NCBI GenBank assembly: GCA_963756025.1 | Contig: CAVWMF010000007.1 | Span: 744,001-808,000, forward strand | Direction of reading: 5' to 3' | DNA: 64,000 nucleotides | From: Bog-473 sp963756025 | Lineage (GTDB): Bacteria; Actinomycetota; Acidimicrobiia; Acidimicrobiales; RAAP-2 | Part shown: positions 53,543 through 62,858 of the stretch, piece after piece | Numbering within the stretch: position 1 is the stretch's first letter | How the letters are laid out: the number at the start of each line of letters is the position of its first letter | The notes under the pieces: generated by a model | What the model was told of the DNA's origin: nothing | Database searches by the model: none | What the model saw: the letters and a program-made list of their open reading frames with translations, nothing else | Position numbers and translations under genes: made by a program

Positions 53543-55994
53543 TTAGATGTACTCGCGCCGGCGAAGCCACAGAAGGCAGAACCATCCCCAGATCGGCGGC
53601 AGGTAGGCGGTGAAGAGCCGCTGGACGAAGACAGCCGCTGTGGCGTCGCTCTCGCTGATCCCTGCTGCCGTGAGTCCCAAAATGAGCCCAGCTTCGACGA
53701 CACCGACTCCACCAGGAATTGGTGCGACGCCGCCGATCATGGAGGCGAGGGTGATCACGACGATCAGGGTGGCCAGGCTGAGGTGGTCGCCGAAGGCCCG
53801 GAGCGATGCCGCTAGGGCCAAAGCCACAGCCAGTTGTCCGAAGATGGACCCGCCGACCAGTTGCACGACCTTGCGGGGGGAGGAAGCCACCGACCGGATG
53901 TTCCCCCATGCGTCCTGGATTCTCGGGCGCAGCTTTGCACCGGCCAGGCGCCGCAACTTGGGGACGGCGAGCAGGGCACCGACGGCGACCAACACGACGA
54001 CGACCACCACCAGGATCAGCCACACCGTGTTCGAGTTGCCGCCCTCGTTTGGTTCAGCGAAGTGGATGGTGCTCCACGCCAGGGGCAGAGCGATCACGAA
54101 CAGAAGGCCCTTGACCAACCAACTACTGGCCGTCACCACGGCGCTCGAGCTGACCGCCAACGATGCGTTGTAGCCCTGCTGCTGAAAGAAGCGCACCCGT
54201 GTGGCAAAGATCATCGCCGTTCCGCCTGCGATCCCACTGAAGCTGTTGCCCACCTCCAGCGCGAGGACCCGGACGAACTGCAGCGCCCCGGCCACGCTGC
54301 CCATATCTTCCACCGCCGTGCCGACATAGGCGGCGTTGGCCAGGACGAAGACGGCCGCTACCCAGAGCCAATCAGCCCCGATGATGGTGTCGAAGGAATT
54401 GGTGACATCGATCAGGACGCCGATCAACGCCCAGCCCCCGATCACCGTTCCGATGACCAGTACGAGGCTGGCGATGCTTATGCGCCGCGGCTCGACCAGC
54501 TTCGGCACCTCGATTGACTTGGCGGTCGCCGCCTTCTCCCGGACGTCGTCGAGGAGCCCCTTCTTGCCTCGCAGCGCCCGAGCGAGCAGCGGATCGAGCC
54601 CCGCGCTGCGGAGATGCCGGAGCGCCGGGCCGAGGTCCTCGGCGCTCAGGCAACGGACCGCCGAGGCGGCAGCACGGTCCGCTCCCACCACCAGGGCCAT
54701 CGCCGCTATGGCTCCCGCAAGGTCTGCATCGAGGCGATCGTCGCTCGCTCCGGTGGAGGCGCTGCGGAAGTTGACCAGCGCCGCCTGTCTCAGTGGATGG
54801 ATCGACCAGCACGGTGTTGCCACTGATCTCACCGTGGGCCAGACGTGCCCCCCGGAGTACCAGCAGCTGGGCCAAGACCGAGTCGAGCAAACGGTCCGTC
54901 ACCTGGTCGGGCGGAGCGTCGGACAACCGGTCCCCCTCGGGGAGCAGGCAGACGAGCAGGGCGTCATCCGACGGGCCGGACCGGCCCGCTCGCACGACCT
55001 CGGGCACGGCAGCCCCGACCTGACCCGCCCACATCGTGAGGTAGGCCTCGCGTTCCACCTGCTGCAGGCGGGTGAGGGTGAGGGTGGGCCCCGAGTCGCG
55101 GTAGAGCAGAAAACGGCCGGCCTTCGAAAGGAGCTTGGCATCGGCCGCATCGCGGCCGTACACGGAGACGGCGAGTCGGGACGCTGATCCGTCGGTCGCC
55201 GCCCCTTGGCGCGCCCGGTAATGCGCCGCCCCCCAGCGCTGGTCCTCTGATTGCTGCACATCGAAGGCGGCGACACCGAGCTCCTGCAAGAGGATGGCGA
55301 CGTCCTCGGTCGATGGGAGTCCCAGCGGCGACCCGAAGACCAAGTGGACGACGGCAGTGACCCCCCAGCCGATGGCCATGCTACCCAGGACGTTGAGTGG
55401 CAAGCCGTGGCCACCGACAACCGAGGCCATGGCGACCAGAACGACGAAGACCTCCACGAACCGCTGCAAAGTGCGGGCCAGATACGGGAGGCTGGCGGTG
55501 GCGACGGCCATGAACGCGGCGATCTGGAACACCGGGAAATGGACGCTGTAACCGTGGATCGCCGTTCCCGGCCCCCGGCCGCCGTCACTGCCCAGGACGA
55601 GAACCAAAAGGCCGGAAACCGCGCCGGTACCGATCACGCTGAGACCTATGTCACGGGCTACTTCGAAGCGTCGGGCAATGAGTGCCAGCACGACGAGCAC
55701 AGCCGTGACACCGAAAGCGCCGGCGTCGTACACAAGGGTCACCAGCGAGCTGATGCTGGCCGGCGGTGGGTTCACCACCCGGGTGATGACGCTGTCCACC
55801 CGGTAGCCGTATCTGATGATCAGGATGCACAGGAGGAGAGCCGTGACGGCAGCAACCAGGCGGAGGCCGTCGCTCCCGCGCCGGCGGCGCATGTCGTTGC
55901 CCACCGGGGCGAATGCCACCGAGCGCCATCGATATCGCCAAGAAGCCGTGGGGGATGCGAGATCCACCACGGGCGATCCGGCGTTCACGCTCAC
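53543..55994 (-). CDS. Membrane protein: PAP2-like helices, kinase-like segment and LPG-synthase-type domain (one apparent extra base)
   Basis: 816 aa once one base near 54788 is removed; the locus is 3n+1 long. Starts with a GTG at 55994. Residues 1-220: about six transmembrane helices. Residues 250-420: a soluble kinase-like part (ASRLAVSVYGRDAADAKLL, RLAHGEISGNTVLVDPS, followed in the next frame by AALVNFRS). Residues 480-816: LPG-synthase-type membrane domain with SGIAGGTAMIFATRV and IGGVAPIPGGVGVVEAGLILGL. This is a larger fused relative of the preceding protein. Its role is in envelope lipids by inference. Confidence 0.82.
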
Positions 55995-56140
55995 AGTCCC
56001 TCCATTGGCCCGGCTGGGGGCCTTCGTCCTCGACCGATGGAGGATAGCGAAGAAGCTGCCTGGCTACGGCTCACGCAAATCCCTGAAGAAACGACGAACG
56101 AGCCTGGAGAGGAGCGCGGGGCACTACACTTCGCGCACTC

Positions 56141-57334
56141 TTACGTGAATGGCCGAGAGTCAACCACCACGTCCGGGACGGGGAGGACCCTGCTTCTCCG
56201 GAGAGCGAAGTGCGGGCTCCACCGCTTGAGTCTGAGTGCACGGCTCTCGACCAGTGACCAACTGAGTGCAGCGAGCACAAGCGTGACACCGATCGAGAGT
56301 CCCGCATAGGGCACATAGCCCCACCGGTAGACCCCATAGACAGCCAACAGCTCCTGCACGGCGAAGCCGTAGATATAGACGCCGAACGAGAGGTCGTGTC
56401 GCTGACCGAACTTCGTGATATCGAGATGGATCCCAAGCCACAAGACGAGGTAGACGAGGGCTGGCCCGTACAGGACATTTGCTCCGTACGGGTCGTTCAT
56501 TCTCACGCCGACAATGAACAGGCCTACCGACAGCAACATGATGACCGGCGAATCCGGAATCCAGTCTGCGAACAAATAGACCAGCGCCCCGAGCAGAAAT
56601 ATTGGCACCATGCGCAACAGAACAACCCAGTTGAAGGTGATACGAAAGAGGGCACCTGGCGCCAGGTAGTCGATCCAGGCGACCGCCCAAAGGATGACGA
56701 ATAGCGCCACTACCGTGAAGCGGTGCCGAAGTGCACCAACGACCGCAAGGGTCGCCATGAGCACATAGCACAGCAGCTCCCACTGGACTGTCCACAATGA
56801 TCCTGCCCAGGAATTTGGGAACGGCACATTGCCAGGGGTCCCGTCGATGTTCGACATCGAGTTGATGAGAATGGTGTGTGGGCTGTAGGCGAAGACCTGG
56901 GTGGCCGAGAAGTTGTCTGCCAGATATTCGAATGGTCCATAACTCGATCTGAAGTAGCTTCCCAGCCCAACTCCGGGATTCTGGTGAATGAACGCAAGCG
57001 GAGCGATGACGAAAGCGATCACGATGAGGCATACCCAGATACCTGGATAGATGCGCAGAAACCGGTGCCATGCATACCGGCCCGTGTTTTTCGATGTCGC
57101 TGCGCTTCGAGCCACGAGAAAGCCACTGATGGCGAAAAATCCATCGACACTGATGTCCCCCAGCGTGGCATGACCGACGATGCTTTCATTGCCAAACCCA
57201 CCGAGCGGGATGGAATGGGAGACGATGACAAGGAGTGCGAACACCAGCCGCAGGAAGTTGAACGCATTCCTCCGAGGGTCGAACGATTGCCCGATCGTTT
57301 TCGATTTGACCCACAGGCGACGCCGTTTGTTCAT
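56141..57334 (-). CDS. Acyltransferase family 3 (OafA/YrhL type)
   Basis: 397 aa, ATG at 57334. Ten or so transmembrane helices; NAFNFLRLVFALLVIVSHSIPLGG has the catalytic His in the first helix, SVDGFFAISGFLVARS and WHRFLRIYPGIWVCL are the family's R/H-bearing motifs. It transfers acyl groups to surface sugars. Codon use is a little more AT-rich than in neighbours, and the gene stands between two segments that share a short similar sequence (see findings), so horizontal acquisition is possible. Confidence 0.92.
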   Translation of the reverse strand: MNKRRRLWVKSKTIGQSFDPRRNAFNFLRLVFALLVIVSHSIPLGGFGNESIVGHATLGDISVDGFFAISGFLVARSAATSKNTGRYAWHRFLRIYPGIWVCLIVIAFVIAPLAFIHQNPGVGLGSYFRSSYGPFEYLADNFSATQVFAYSPHTILINSMSNIDGTPGNVPFPNSWAGSLWTVQWELLCYVLMATLAVVGALRHRFTVVALFVILWAVAWIDYLAPGALFRITFNWVVLLRMVPIFLLGALVYLFADWIPDSPVIMLLSVGLFIVGVRMNDPYGANVLYGPALVYLVLWLGIHLDITKFGQRHDLSFGVYIYGFAVQELLAVYGVYRWGYVPYAGLSIGVTLVLAALSWSLVESRALRLKRWSPHFALRRSRVLPVPDVVVDSRPFT

Positions 57335-57552
57335 CCGCCTACCGACCTTCTTGGTTGTCGAGAAGAACCCTATCGCTCCGCCGGCAGCGCAGAAGGAGAC
57401 GCACAGCCGCTCGCTGATCCCGCCGGTTCAAGCTCACCGTCCCTCCATCGCCCCATCCGGTGGCCTTCGTCGTCGACCGGATGTTGGATAACGAAGAATC
57501 CACCGACCTCAAGCTGAGCCTCGGACCCCCTTCACCCGCTACGGTGCACCAC

Positions 57553-58434
57553 ATGGCCTCCCAACCGGCGATCATCGAAGTCGCCATCAACGGCGCGACC
57601 ACCAAGGAACGCAATCGGCACGTACCGCGGACGCCCGGCGAAATCGCGACGGATGCGCTCGCCTGCCTCGGGGCCGGCGCGGCCATCATTCACAACCACA
57701 TCGACCTGACGGGGATCAGCGAGGCCGAGGCAGCAGAGCGGTACCTCGAGGCATGGCGCGTGGTCCTGGCCGAACGACCCGATGCCCTCTGGTACCCCAC
57801 CGTGCACTTCGGCACGCCGATGAGCCTCGACCACCTCGCTCCCCTCGCCGCGAGCGGGCTCTTGCGACTCGGCCTGACCGATCCCGGTTCGGTCAACCTC
57901 GGACGGAACGACGAACAGGGTGTGCCACGCGGCGGCCTGGTGTACGCCAACTCCTTTGACGACATCGCCCGGGCGTTCGACCTCTGTCGCGAACTACAGC
58001 TCGGGCCGAGCCTGGCCATCTACGAACCGGGCTTTCTGCGTGCCACGTTGGCCCACCGGCGGGCGGGACGCCTGCCCGCAGGGGCCATGGTGAAGCTCTA
58101 CTTCTCCGCGGAACGAGGCCCTCTTGGAGCGACATTCGGCCTCCCTCCGACAGCGAAGGCCCTCGACGCGTACCTCGAGTTGCTCGACGGATGCGATCTC
58201 CCATGGGCCGTGTCAGCCCACGGTGCCGATCTCATCGCGACCGAAATTGCACCACTCGCACTCGAGCGCGGCGGCCATCTTCATGTCGGCCTCGAGTTCT
58301 TCGGTGGGGACCGCACACCGACCAACGTCGAGCTGGTCGCCGAGGCGGTCGAGCTCTGCGAGAAGTCGGCGAGACCTGTCGCCTCACCCGACCAGGCCGC
58401 GGCGATCTTGCGCCTCCCCCGCCCGCGCCCGTAG
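57553..58434 (+). CDS. BKACE family (3-keto-5-aminohexanoate cleavage enzyme-like) protein
   Basis: 293 aa from the ATG at 57553. DUF849/BKACE TIM-barrel: IIEVAINGATTKERN, IIHNHIDLTG with two metal-binding His, HFGTPMSLDHL, GLTDPGSVN, SAHGADLIATEIAPLALERGGHLHVGLE. These zinc enzymes cleave beta-keto acids with acetyl-CoA. Substrate not determined. An in-frame start lies upstream at 57460, but conservation starts at 57553. Confidence 0.88.
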   Translation: MASQPAIIEVAINGATTKERNRHVPRTPGEIATDALACLGAGAAIIHNHIDLTGISEAEAAERYLEAWRVVLAERPDALWYPTVHFGTPMSLDHLAPLAASGLLRLGLTDPGSVNLGRNDEQGVPRGGLVYANSFDDIARAFDLCRELQLGPSLAIYEPGFLRATLAHRRAGRLPAGAMVKLYFSAERGPLGATFGLPPTAKALDAYLELLDGCDLPWAVSAHGADLIATEIAPLALERGGHLHVGLEFFGGDRTPTNVELVAEAVELCEKSARPVASPDQAAAILRLPRPRP

Positions 58435-58603
58435 GACGTCGCCGCGGGTGGGCCTTGGCCAGCTGGTGCCGTCGCAGGTTCGGCGAGGGCTACTCGGACT
58501 GGCACTCGCACGCCGTGCGTGCGACGGCAAACAGGTAGCCATTGGAGAGACGAATGCGCTAGTTCTGCAGCGTGCGCTCCGGGCCGACGAACGGTGCGAC
58601 CTA

Positions 58604-58771
58604 TTAGCCCCAGCGCGTTTGGCTGAACCGTCCTCCCTTGCCAAATCCAAAACCGGTCTCGGGTGCCACGCGGCAAACGAGAATCTCTGCCTGGCGAATG
58701 GCGTCCCCCAGATCGGACCAGGTCCCATCGGGTGCGACGAAGTGCGCTCCGTACTCATTCGTGTTGGCCAT
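58604..58771 (-). CDS. Small hypothetical protein starting inside the repeat
   Basis: 55 aa, starting at ATG 58771: MANTNEYGAHFVAPDGTWSD, then LGDAIRQAEILVCRVAPETG and a Gly/Phe-rich end. Its start codon lies within the ~155-bp repeat copy 1, which forms its upstream region. No family recognised. The opposite frame is also open; this one is preferred because copy 2 has an ATG at the same place. Confidence 0.35.
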   Translation of the reverse strand: MANTNEYGAHFVAPDGTWSDLGDAIRQAEILVCRVAPETGFGFGKGGRFSQTRWG

Positions 58772-58919
58772 CTACGACCCCCAATCCTTGCGAGTTGCGA
58801 TTACGCGAACGACCGGGCAGGAGGTAAATGAGCCTCAGGGCGAGTGAAAGGGGATAATACATTTGGGAGCCGCCCGGATCCTTGTGAGCTGTCCTCAGTG
58901 ATGCGCCCAATACCGGCAG
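58766..58919. repeat. ~155-bp direct repeat, copy 1
   Basis: Matches 63317-63473 in the same orientation at roughly 85-90% by eye, with a fully identical 51-base core (58832-58882; agcctcagggcgagtgaaag and onward). Contains ggaggtaaatgagcc and ataatacattt. On the minus strand it ends at the start of a small ORF in both copies. Confidence 0.85.
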
Positions 58920-59116
58920 GTTGGGGCAGGTCGACTCGGATACCGCCCTCCTTTCCTAGCTGTCGCGTTGTGCATCCGTTGTGAAGGGCTTGGGTTGGCG
59001 TTGTTCTGCAGTCCGTACGGTTCGTGCACGCCCATGGGGGATCAGAAGCAGGTGAGGTTGGCGGATCACGCGAGGGTGGCATCCCCCAGTCCGCGAATTC
59101 TTTCTGTTTAGATTCC

Positions 59117-59142
59117 CCCTCACACCCTGTAGGGGGTGAGGT
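59117..59142 (+). promoter_or_regulatory. Stem-loop in leader of the secreted repeat protein
   Basis: CCTCACACCC-TGTA-GGGGGTGAGG forms a 10-bp stem with one mismatch, ending about 25 bases before the GTG start. It could be a terminator/attenuator of an upstream transcript or stabilise the mRNA. Confidence 0.45.
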
Positions 59143-59167
59143 ATGCCGAGTTCAGGAGGCAAAAACT

Positions 59168-60535
59168 GTGACCAGCGGAGAGTGTCGGTCAAACGTGAGG
59201 GGAAAGACAGCGAGCTTGTTCGGTGCTGTCGTAGCGGTGGCATGGTCATTGGTCGTGGTCTTGGGACTGGTTTCGACGCCCATGGCGAGTGCGACGCCCT
59301 ACCAAACGCACGCCGTTGTCGGCGACACGACGAAATCCAGCTTGGTGTCGCCACACACTCCGGTCGATACCGCAGCGCCGCTCAACCTCGTTGTAGGTCA
59401 GCTTTACGCTCCCACCTACAACACCATACAGAACTACATTCCGTCTCAACCCACGTACACGCACAACGGCAGCCAATACCAGCTGGTAGCGAATAGTCAC
59501 GCGCCGCAAGGGGGTGGAGGGCCAATGGTTAGCTTGGCCTCGAATGCTCCAATCGTCGCTGGTCAGACGTACGAGAACGAAGGCGACGGAAGCACCTCGG
59601 TGTCATGGAGCGTCCCCTGCGGCGGAGTCGATAGCAGCACAACGATTACCGTCGACCAGTTCGTCGTTGATGGCAGCGGAACTGTGGTGACCTTGGCGCT
59701 CCAGTTCGATTGTTTGACTGCCGATGGAGTGTACGAAGTGCTCGGCACCTTCGCCTTTAACGCTTCCCCGAGTACTCCGGGACAGGGGTACTACCTTTAC
59801 GGAGCGGCAGGGGAACTAGGAGGGTTCGGCAACGACGAGTTCCTCAACTACCTCGGTGACCTGACGGCCATTAACCTCAACCAGCCCATCGTGGGCATGG
59901 CCACCACGCCCTCAGACGGCGGCTACTGGATGGTGGCGACCGACGGTGGCATCTTCTCCTTCGGGGACGCCCAGTTCTACGGTTCGACCGGCGCTATCCA
60001 TCTCAACAAACCGATCGTCGGCATGGCGTCTACACCAGATGGAAAGGGCTACTGGATGGTGGCCTCTGATGGTGGCATCTTCTCATTCGGGGACGCTGCG
60101 TTCTACGGTTCGACCGGCGCTATCCATCTCAACAAACCAATCGTGGGCATGGCAACCACGCCCGATGGAAAGGGCTACTGGCTCGTCGCGTCTGACGGGG
60201 GCATCTTCACCTTCGGTGACGCAGCCTTCTACGGGTCGACGGGCGCAATCCATCTGAACCAGCCGATTGTCGGCATGACCACAACTCCGAGCGGCAATGG
60301 CTATTGGCTGGTGGCCGCTGATGGCGGCATCTTCACCTTCGGCGATGCTCCCTTCTTCGGCTCTACCGGAAACATCCATCTCAACAGTCCCATCGTCGGC
60401 ATGACCCCAACGTCCGACGGGAGGGGATACTGGTTCACCGCATCCGATGGTGGTGTTTTCTCCTACGGCGACGCCCCGTTCTTCGGGAGCTTGGGGGGAA
60501 CCGGGACTGATGACGTGGTGGGCATGGCTCGTTGA
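59168..60535 (+). CDS. Secreted repeat protein (YWLVASDGGIFTFGD repeats)
   Basis: 455 aa. GTG at 59168 with AGGAGG eight bases upstream. Signal peptide about 1-38 (ASLFGAVVAVAWSLVVVLGL, cleavage near ASA). Residues 40-230: a Ser/Thr-rich unique domain with two Cys. Residues 235-445: five 42-residue repeats of type IHLNKPIVGMASTPDGKGYW then MVASDGGIFSFGDAAFYGST, plus a partial sixth. Each repeat should make beta strands of a propeller-like fold. Repeats like these are frequent in secreted Acidimicrobiia proteins. No enzyme domain seen; a binding or adhesion role is possible. Confidence 0.88.
   Translation: MTSGECRSNVRGKTASLFGAVVAVAWSLVVVLGLVSTPMASATPYQTHAVVGDTTKSSLVSPHTPVDTAAPLNLVVGQLYAPTYNTIQNYIPSQPTYTHNGSQYQLVANSHAPQGGGGPMVSLASNAPIVAGQTYENEGDGSTSVSWSVPCGGVDSSTTITVDQFVVDGSGTVVTLALQFDCLTADGVYEVLGTFAFNASPSTPGQGYYLYGAAGELGGFGNDEFLNYLGDLTAINLNQPIVGMATTPSDGGYWMVATDGGIFSFGDAQFYGSTGAIHLNKPIVGMASTPDGKGYWMVASDGGIFSFGDAAFYGSTGAIHLNKPIVGMATTPDGKGYWLVASDGGIFTFGDAAFYGSTGAIHLNQPIVGMTTTPSGNGYWLVAADGGIFTFGDAPFFGSTGNIHLNSPIVGMTPTSDGRGYWFTASDGGVFSYGDAPFFGSLGGTGTDDVVGMAR
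59870..60499. repeat. Five 126-bp tandem coding repeats
   Basis: Units start at 59870, 59996, 60122, 60248 and 60374, exactly 126 bases apart, encoding the 42-residue repeats. Units 2 and 3 are the most alike at DNA level, which suggests recent duplication. Confidence 0.9.
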
Positions 60536-60999
60536 TGTGGACGCTGCCTTCGCCAAGAACCCGGTGAATCCGTAACTGGGGGTAATCGAAAAAAGGGATG
60601 AAGAACTTGGCTCGGCTACCTCCTCAGTCAACCGGACCGTGACACGGGAGTCCGGGCCACCAGTGCGGAGCGACCGCTTGAGGGCGGTTTGAGCCGCCGC
60701 CAGCGACGCTTCTGGATCTGAGTTGAGCCTCTGTTCAGTTCGACCCGCTATATGCGCCAGTCGATTACGCCACCGAGGCAGTGGTTGCCATTTGTGAGCA
60801 TCGGGCCACCGCACGATTGCAAGCGTATGTGGACAAGGGAACGGGGTGAGGGAATCCGTCATTCGACCCTAAAAGCCCAGAGTCGGCTCCCAATCGAGGA
60901 CAACACCCTGCCCCCGATGTGCCGAAGCGTCCCATCGTCCCGGCGTATCCAGTCTCACGCCACCGCCCACACTCCCTTGCACCTGGGGCATTATTGCGC
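60536..60999. other. Intergenic region, no supported gene
   Basis: A minus-strand open frame here (about 60600-60862) contains RLNSDPEASLAAAQTALKRS, which looks protein-like, but the frame continues through the antisense of the repeat gene and shows no start or domain. Possibly a gene remnant. Confidence 0.4.
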
Positions 61000-61383
61000 A
61001 TGACAAGTCCAGAACTGGTCGACGCCTACTGGCGGCAGTATCAGTTGTCGCAGAGTGCTCTTCGGGCTGACCGGATGGCCGCAGAATCGCTATTTCACGT
61101 ATGGGAAGAAGTCGAAGAGGTCGTGCAATCGGGCCGACCGGACGTTGTACGCCTTCTCGTCGCCCTGGCGGACGCAGCGCCTGGCGACCAAGCACTGGCC
61201 ACGCTCGGTGCCGGACCCCTAGAAGATCTCATCAGATTGCATGCAGAGGACTTCGTCGATCAGATTGATGAGGCCGCTCGGCGGAACGAAGCGTTTAGAA
61301 AAGCTCTCCGGTGCGTCTGGTACGACGAGTCAGTCGAGGGTTCCACGCGGATGAGGCTTCAGAGGTTCGGTCCACCCTTTTAG
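61000..61383 (+). CDS. DUF6869-like protein
   Basis: 127 aa, ATG at 61000. All-helical: LVDAYWRQYQLSQSALRADR, SLFHVWEEVEEVVQSGRPDVV, LLVALADAAPGDQALATLGA, GPLEDLIRLHAEDFVDQIDE, then FRKALRCVWYDESV. The Trp-rich opening and the AGPLEDLI..H..D segment match the DUF6869 pattern as I remember it. Function unknown. Compositionally it belongs to the accessory segment. Confidence 0.6.
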   Translation: MTSPELVDAYWRQYQLSQSALRADRMAAESLFHVWEEVEEVVQSGRPDVVRLLVALADAAPGDQALATLGAGPLEDLIRLHAEDFVDQIDEAARRNEAFRKALRCVWYDESVEGSTRMRLQRFGPPF

Positions 61384-62035
61384 TGGAACTCCTACGTTCT
61401 TCTGCCGGGAGATGCTCCGTGCTCTTGTCGTGATTCGAGAACACTTTTCGGATGACGGATTCGTTGTAAGGGAGAGGTGCGAGCCGGTAGGCCACGCTGA
61501 CGCACGTGTCGTATGACTTGACCCCGAGGATTTGGATGCGGCCACCAAAAGGAAGCGGCTGTGGGGGAATCTCGACCGGAATGATTCTTAAATACCGGGG
61601 GGCACATCATCCACGACTCCTATTTGACCACAGACAACAGGTGCCCCACAGTCCCGGCGATAGGGGGAGGGTCTATCCAACTCACGGAGTGGTTTGGCGA
61701 ATAGGCACGGACTCCAACTTGGCAGTTATAACGGTTCTCGACTCGCCCGTCGGCGTTATACCAGGCATGGTTGCCACAATCGCTCGTACCCTTGGGTGAA
61801 GGCCAGAGAAGCCGGACTGGAAGGTGCTTCCGGACCGTGGTCCGCAAGCGATAGCGGGCGTGGCTCATTGGCTAATCCTGGCACGCACGTGCGCTCAGAC
61901 CCGGCATTCACAGGCAGGCGCGTCTCGGCTGTAATGATTTACGGTCAACAGCCGACGGACCGTGCTCGCGCCAGGAGGCTCATTGCCCAGCGACGCCAAC
62001 CGACCCCAACGGCCTGATGAAGAAAAGAGGTCGCC
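61384..62035. other. Sparse region with possible gene remnant
   Basis: No convincing intact gene. The minus-strand frame at 61620-61868 is the only part that looks protein-like (see that entry). The last 25 bases carry the Shine-Dalgarno sequence of the VOC gene. Confidence 0.45.
61620..61868 (-). CDS. Possible small Cys-containing protein or remnant
   Basis: 82 aa frame, ATG at 61868. The middle, SDCGNHAWYNADGRVENRYN and CQVGVR, resembles short actinobacterial proteins with a CxxHxWYN...C..C core, but one Cys is Tyr here and the N-terminus is unlike a start. It may be a decayed gene. Evidence is weak. Confidence 0.25.
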   Translation of the reverse strand: MSHARYRLRTTVRKHLPVRLLWPSPKGTSDCGNHAWYNADGRVENRYNCQVGVRAYSPNHSVSWIDPPPIAGTVGHLLSVVK

Positions 62036-62500
62036 ATGCCAACGGGATTCGATCACCTGACCCTCGTCGTCACCGATCTGGAGGAGGCCGAACAGTTCTT
62101 GGGTGTTCTCGGTTTCGTCCGCGACAAGGCGATCGTGGCGTCCGGAGAGGCCATGGCCTCTTTCATGGGCATACCCGGATGGGAGTCGGATCACGTGACC
62201 CTCGTTCTCCGTGGCGCCCCCGTGCGCCAGGAGATTCAACTCCTGCGCTTCCACCATCCGATCGTGGAGATGGACGAACGGTCGGGCTTCCTGGCTCGGT
62301 CCGGATTTAACCACGTTTGCTTCCGCGTGGAGGATCTCGACGACACCATCGGGCGCTTCGCCGCACTCGGGCACACCCCAAGAAACACCGTGATGGACTT
62401 TCACGACCGACGGTTGATCTTTTTCGACGGACCCGCCGGAGTGGTCGTCGAGCTGGCGGAGTGGAAGATCACCCCGCCGTTGCTCGAAGGCCATAGCTGA
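62036..62500 (+). CDS. VOC family protein
   Basis: 154 aa, ATG at 62036 with AAGAGG upstream. Bleomycin-resistance/glyoxalase fold: GFDHLTLVVTDLEEAEQFLGVLGF, DHVTLVLRG, GFNHVCFRVEDLDDTIGRF and DGPAGVVVELAEW; His and Glu at the metal positions (DHLTL, NHVCF, VVELAEW). Likely a dioxygenase, epimerase or resistance binding protein. Substrate unknown. Its codon use resembles the main chromosome rather than the neighbouring accessory DNA. Confidence 0.9.
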   Translation: MPTGFDHLTLVVTDLEEAEQFLGVLGFVRDKAIVASGEAMASFMGIPGWESDHVTLVLRGAPVRQEIQLLRFHHPIVEMDERSGFLARSGFNHVCFRVEDLDDTIGRFAALGHTPRNTVMDFHDRRLIFFDGPAGVVVELAEWKITPPLLEGHS

Positions 62501-62858
62501 TACGACGGCGGTCCAGGCTCCATGGCCAGATCAGCGCCCTGGTCCGACGCTGAAGGACGAGCAGAGCCCGAAGATCACAAGTCGATCCTCGATCGCGAGT
62601 CATGTGAGCCTTCGGGTACTTCCAAACGTTCGACTGAGGTCGTCCCGTTATGCGGAGCATCCCACCCCGGCGGACGGGGACTGGCAAGTCCTCTCAATAG
62701 CCCATTGTGTGGGACCACCACTTCAGCCGACGGCTCTCACCGAACACTTCGGCGCCGCCCACCGCTCCTCTGCCATAGCAACGCAGAGTCTTTCGCAAAG
62801 CCCCAGGGCCTTGCACGCATGTATCAGTTTCCTATCGGAGAACTTCCCGGTACCGCAT
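62501..62858. other. Intergenic region, nothing recognised
   Basis: Frames are open on both strands but none has a recognisable start, motif or codon bias. Confidence 0.4.

Larger units (their letters stand above)
58435..59167. other. Sparse intergenic region with repeat copy 1
   Basis: Besides the 55-aa ORF and the ~155-bp repeat I see no convincing gene. Open frames on either strand have no recognisable motif. The last 60 bases form the leader of the secreted repeat protein. Confidence 0.5.

Noticed and set aside
58124..58831. 235-codon plus-strand frame after the BKACE gene
   Set aside because: Starts inside BKACE in another frame and shows no motif or ribosome binding site.
59870..60535. 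CRISPR-like array
   Set aside because: The regular 126-bp spacing is coding repeats of a secreted protein; there are no spacers and no cas genes in the window.
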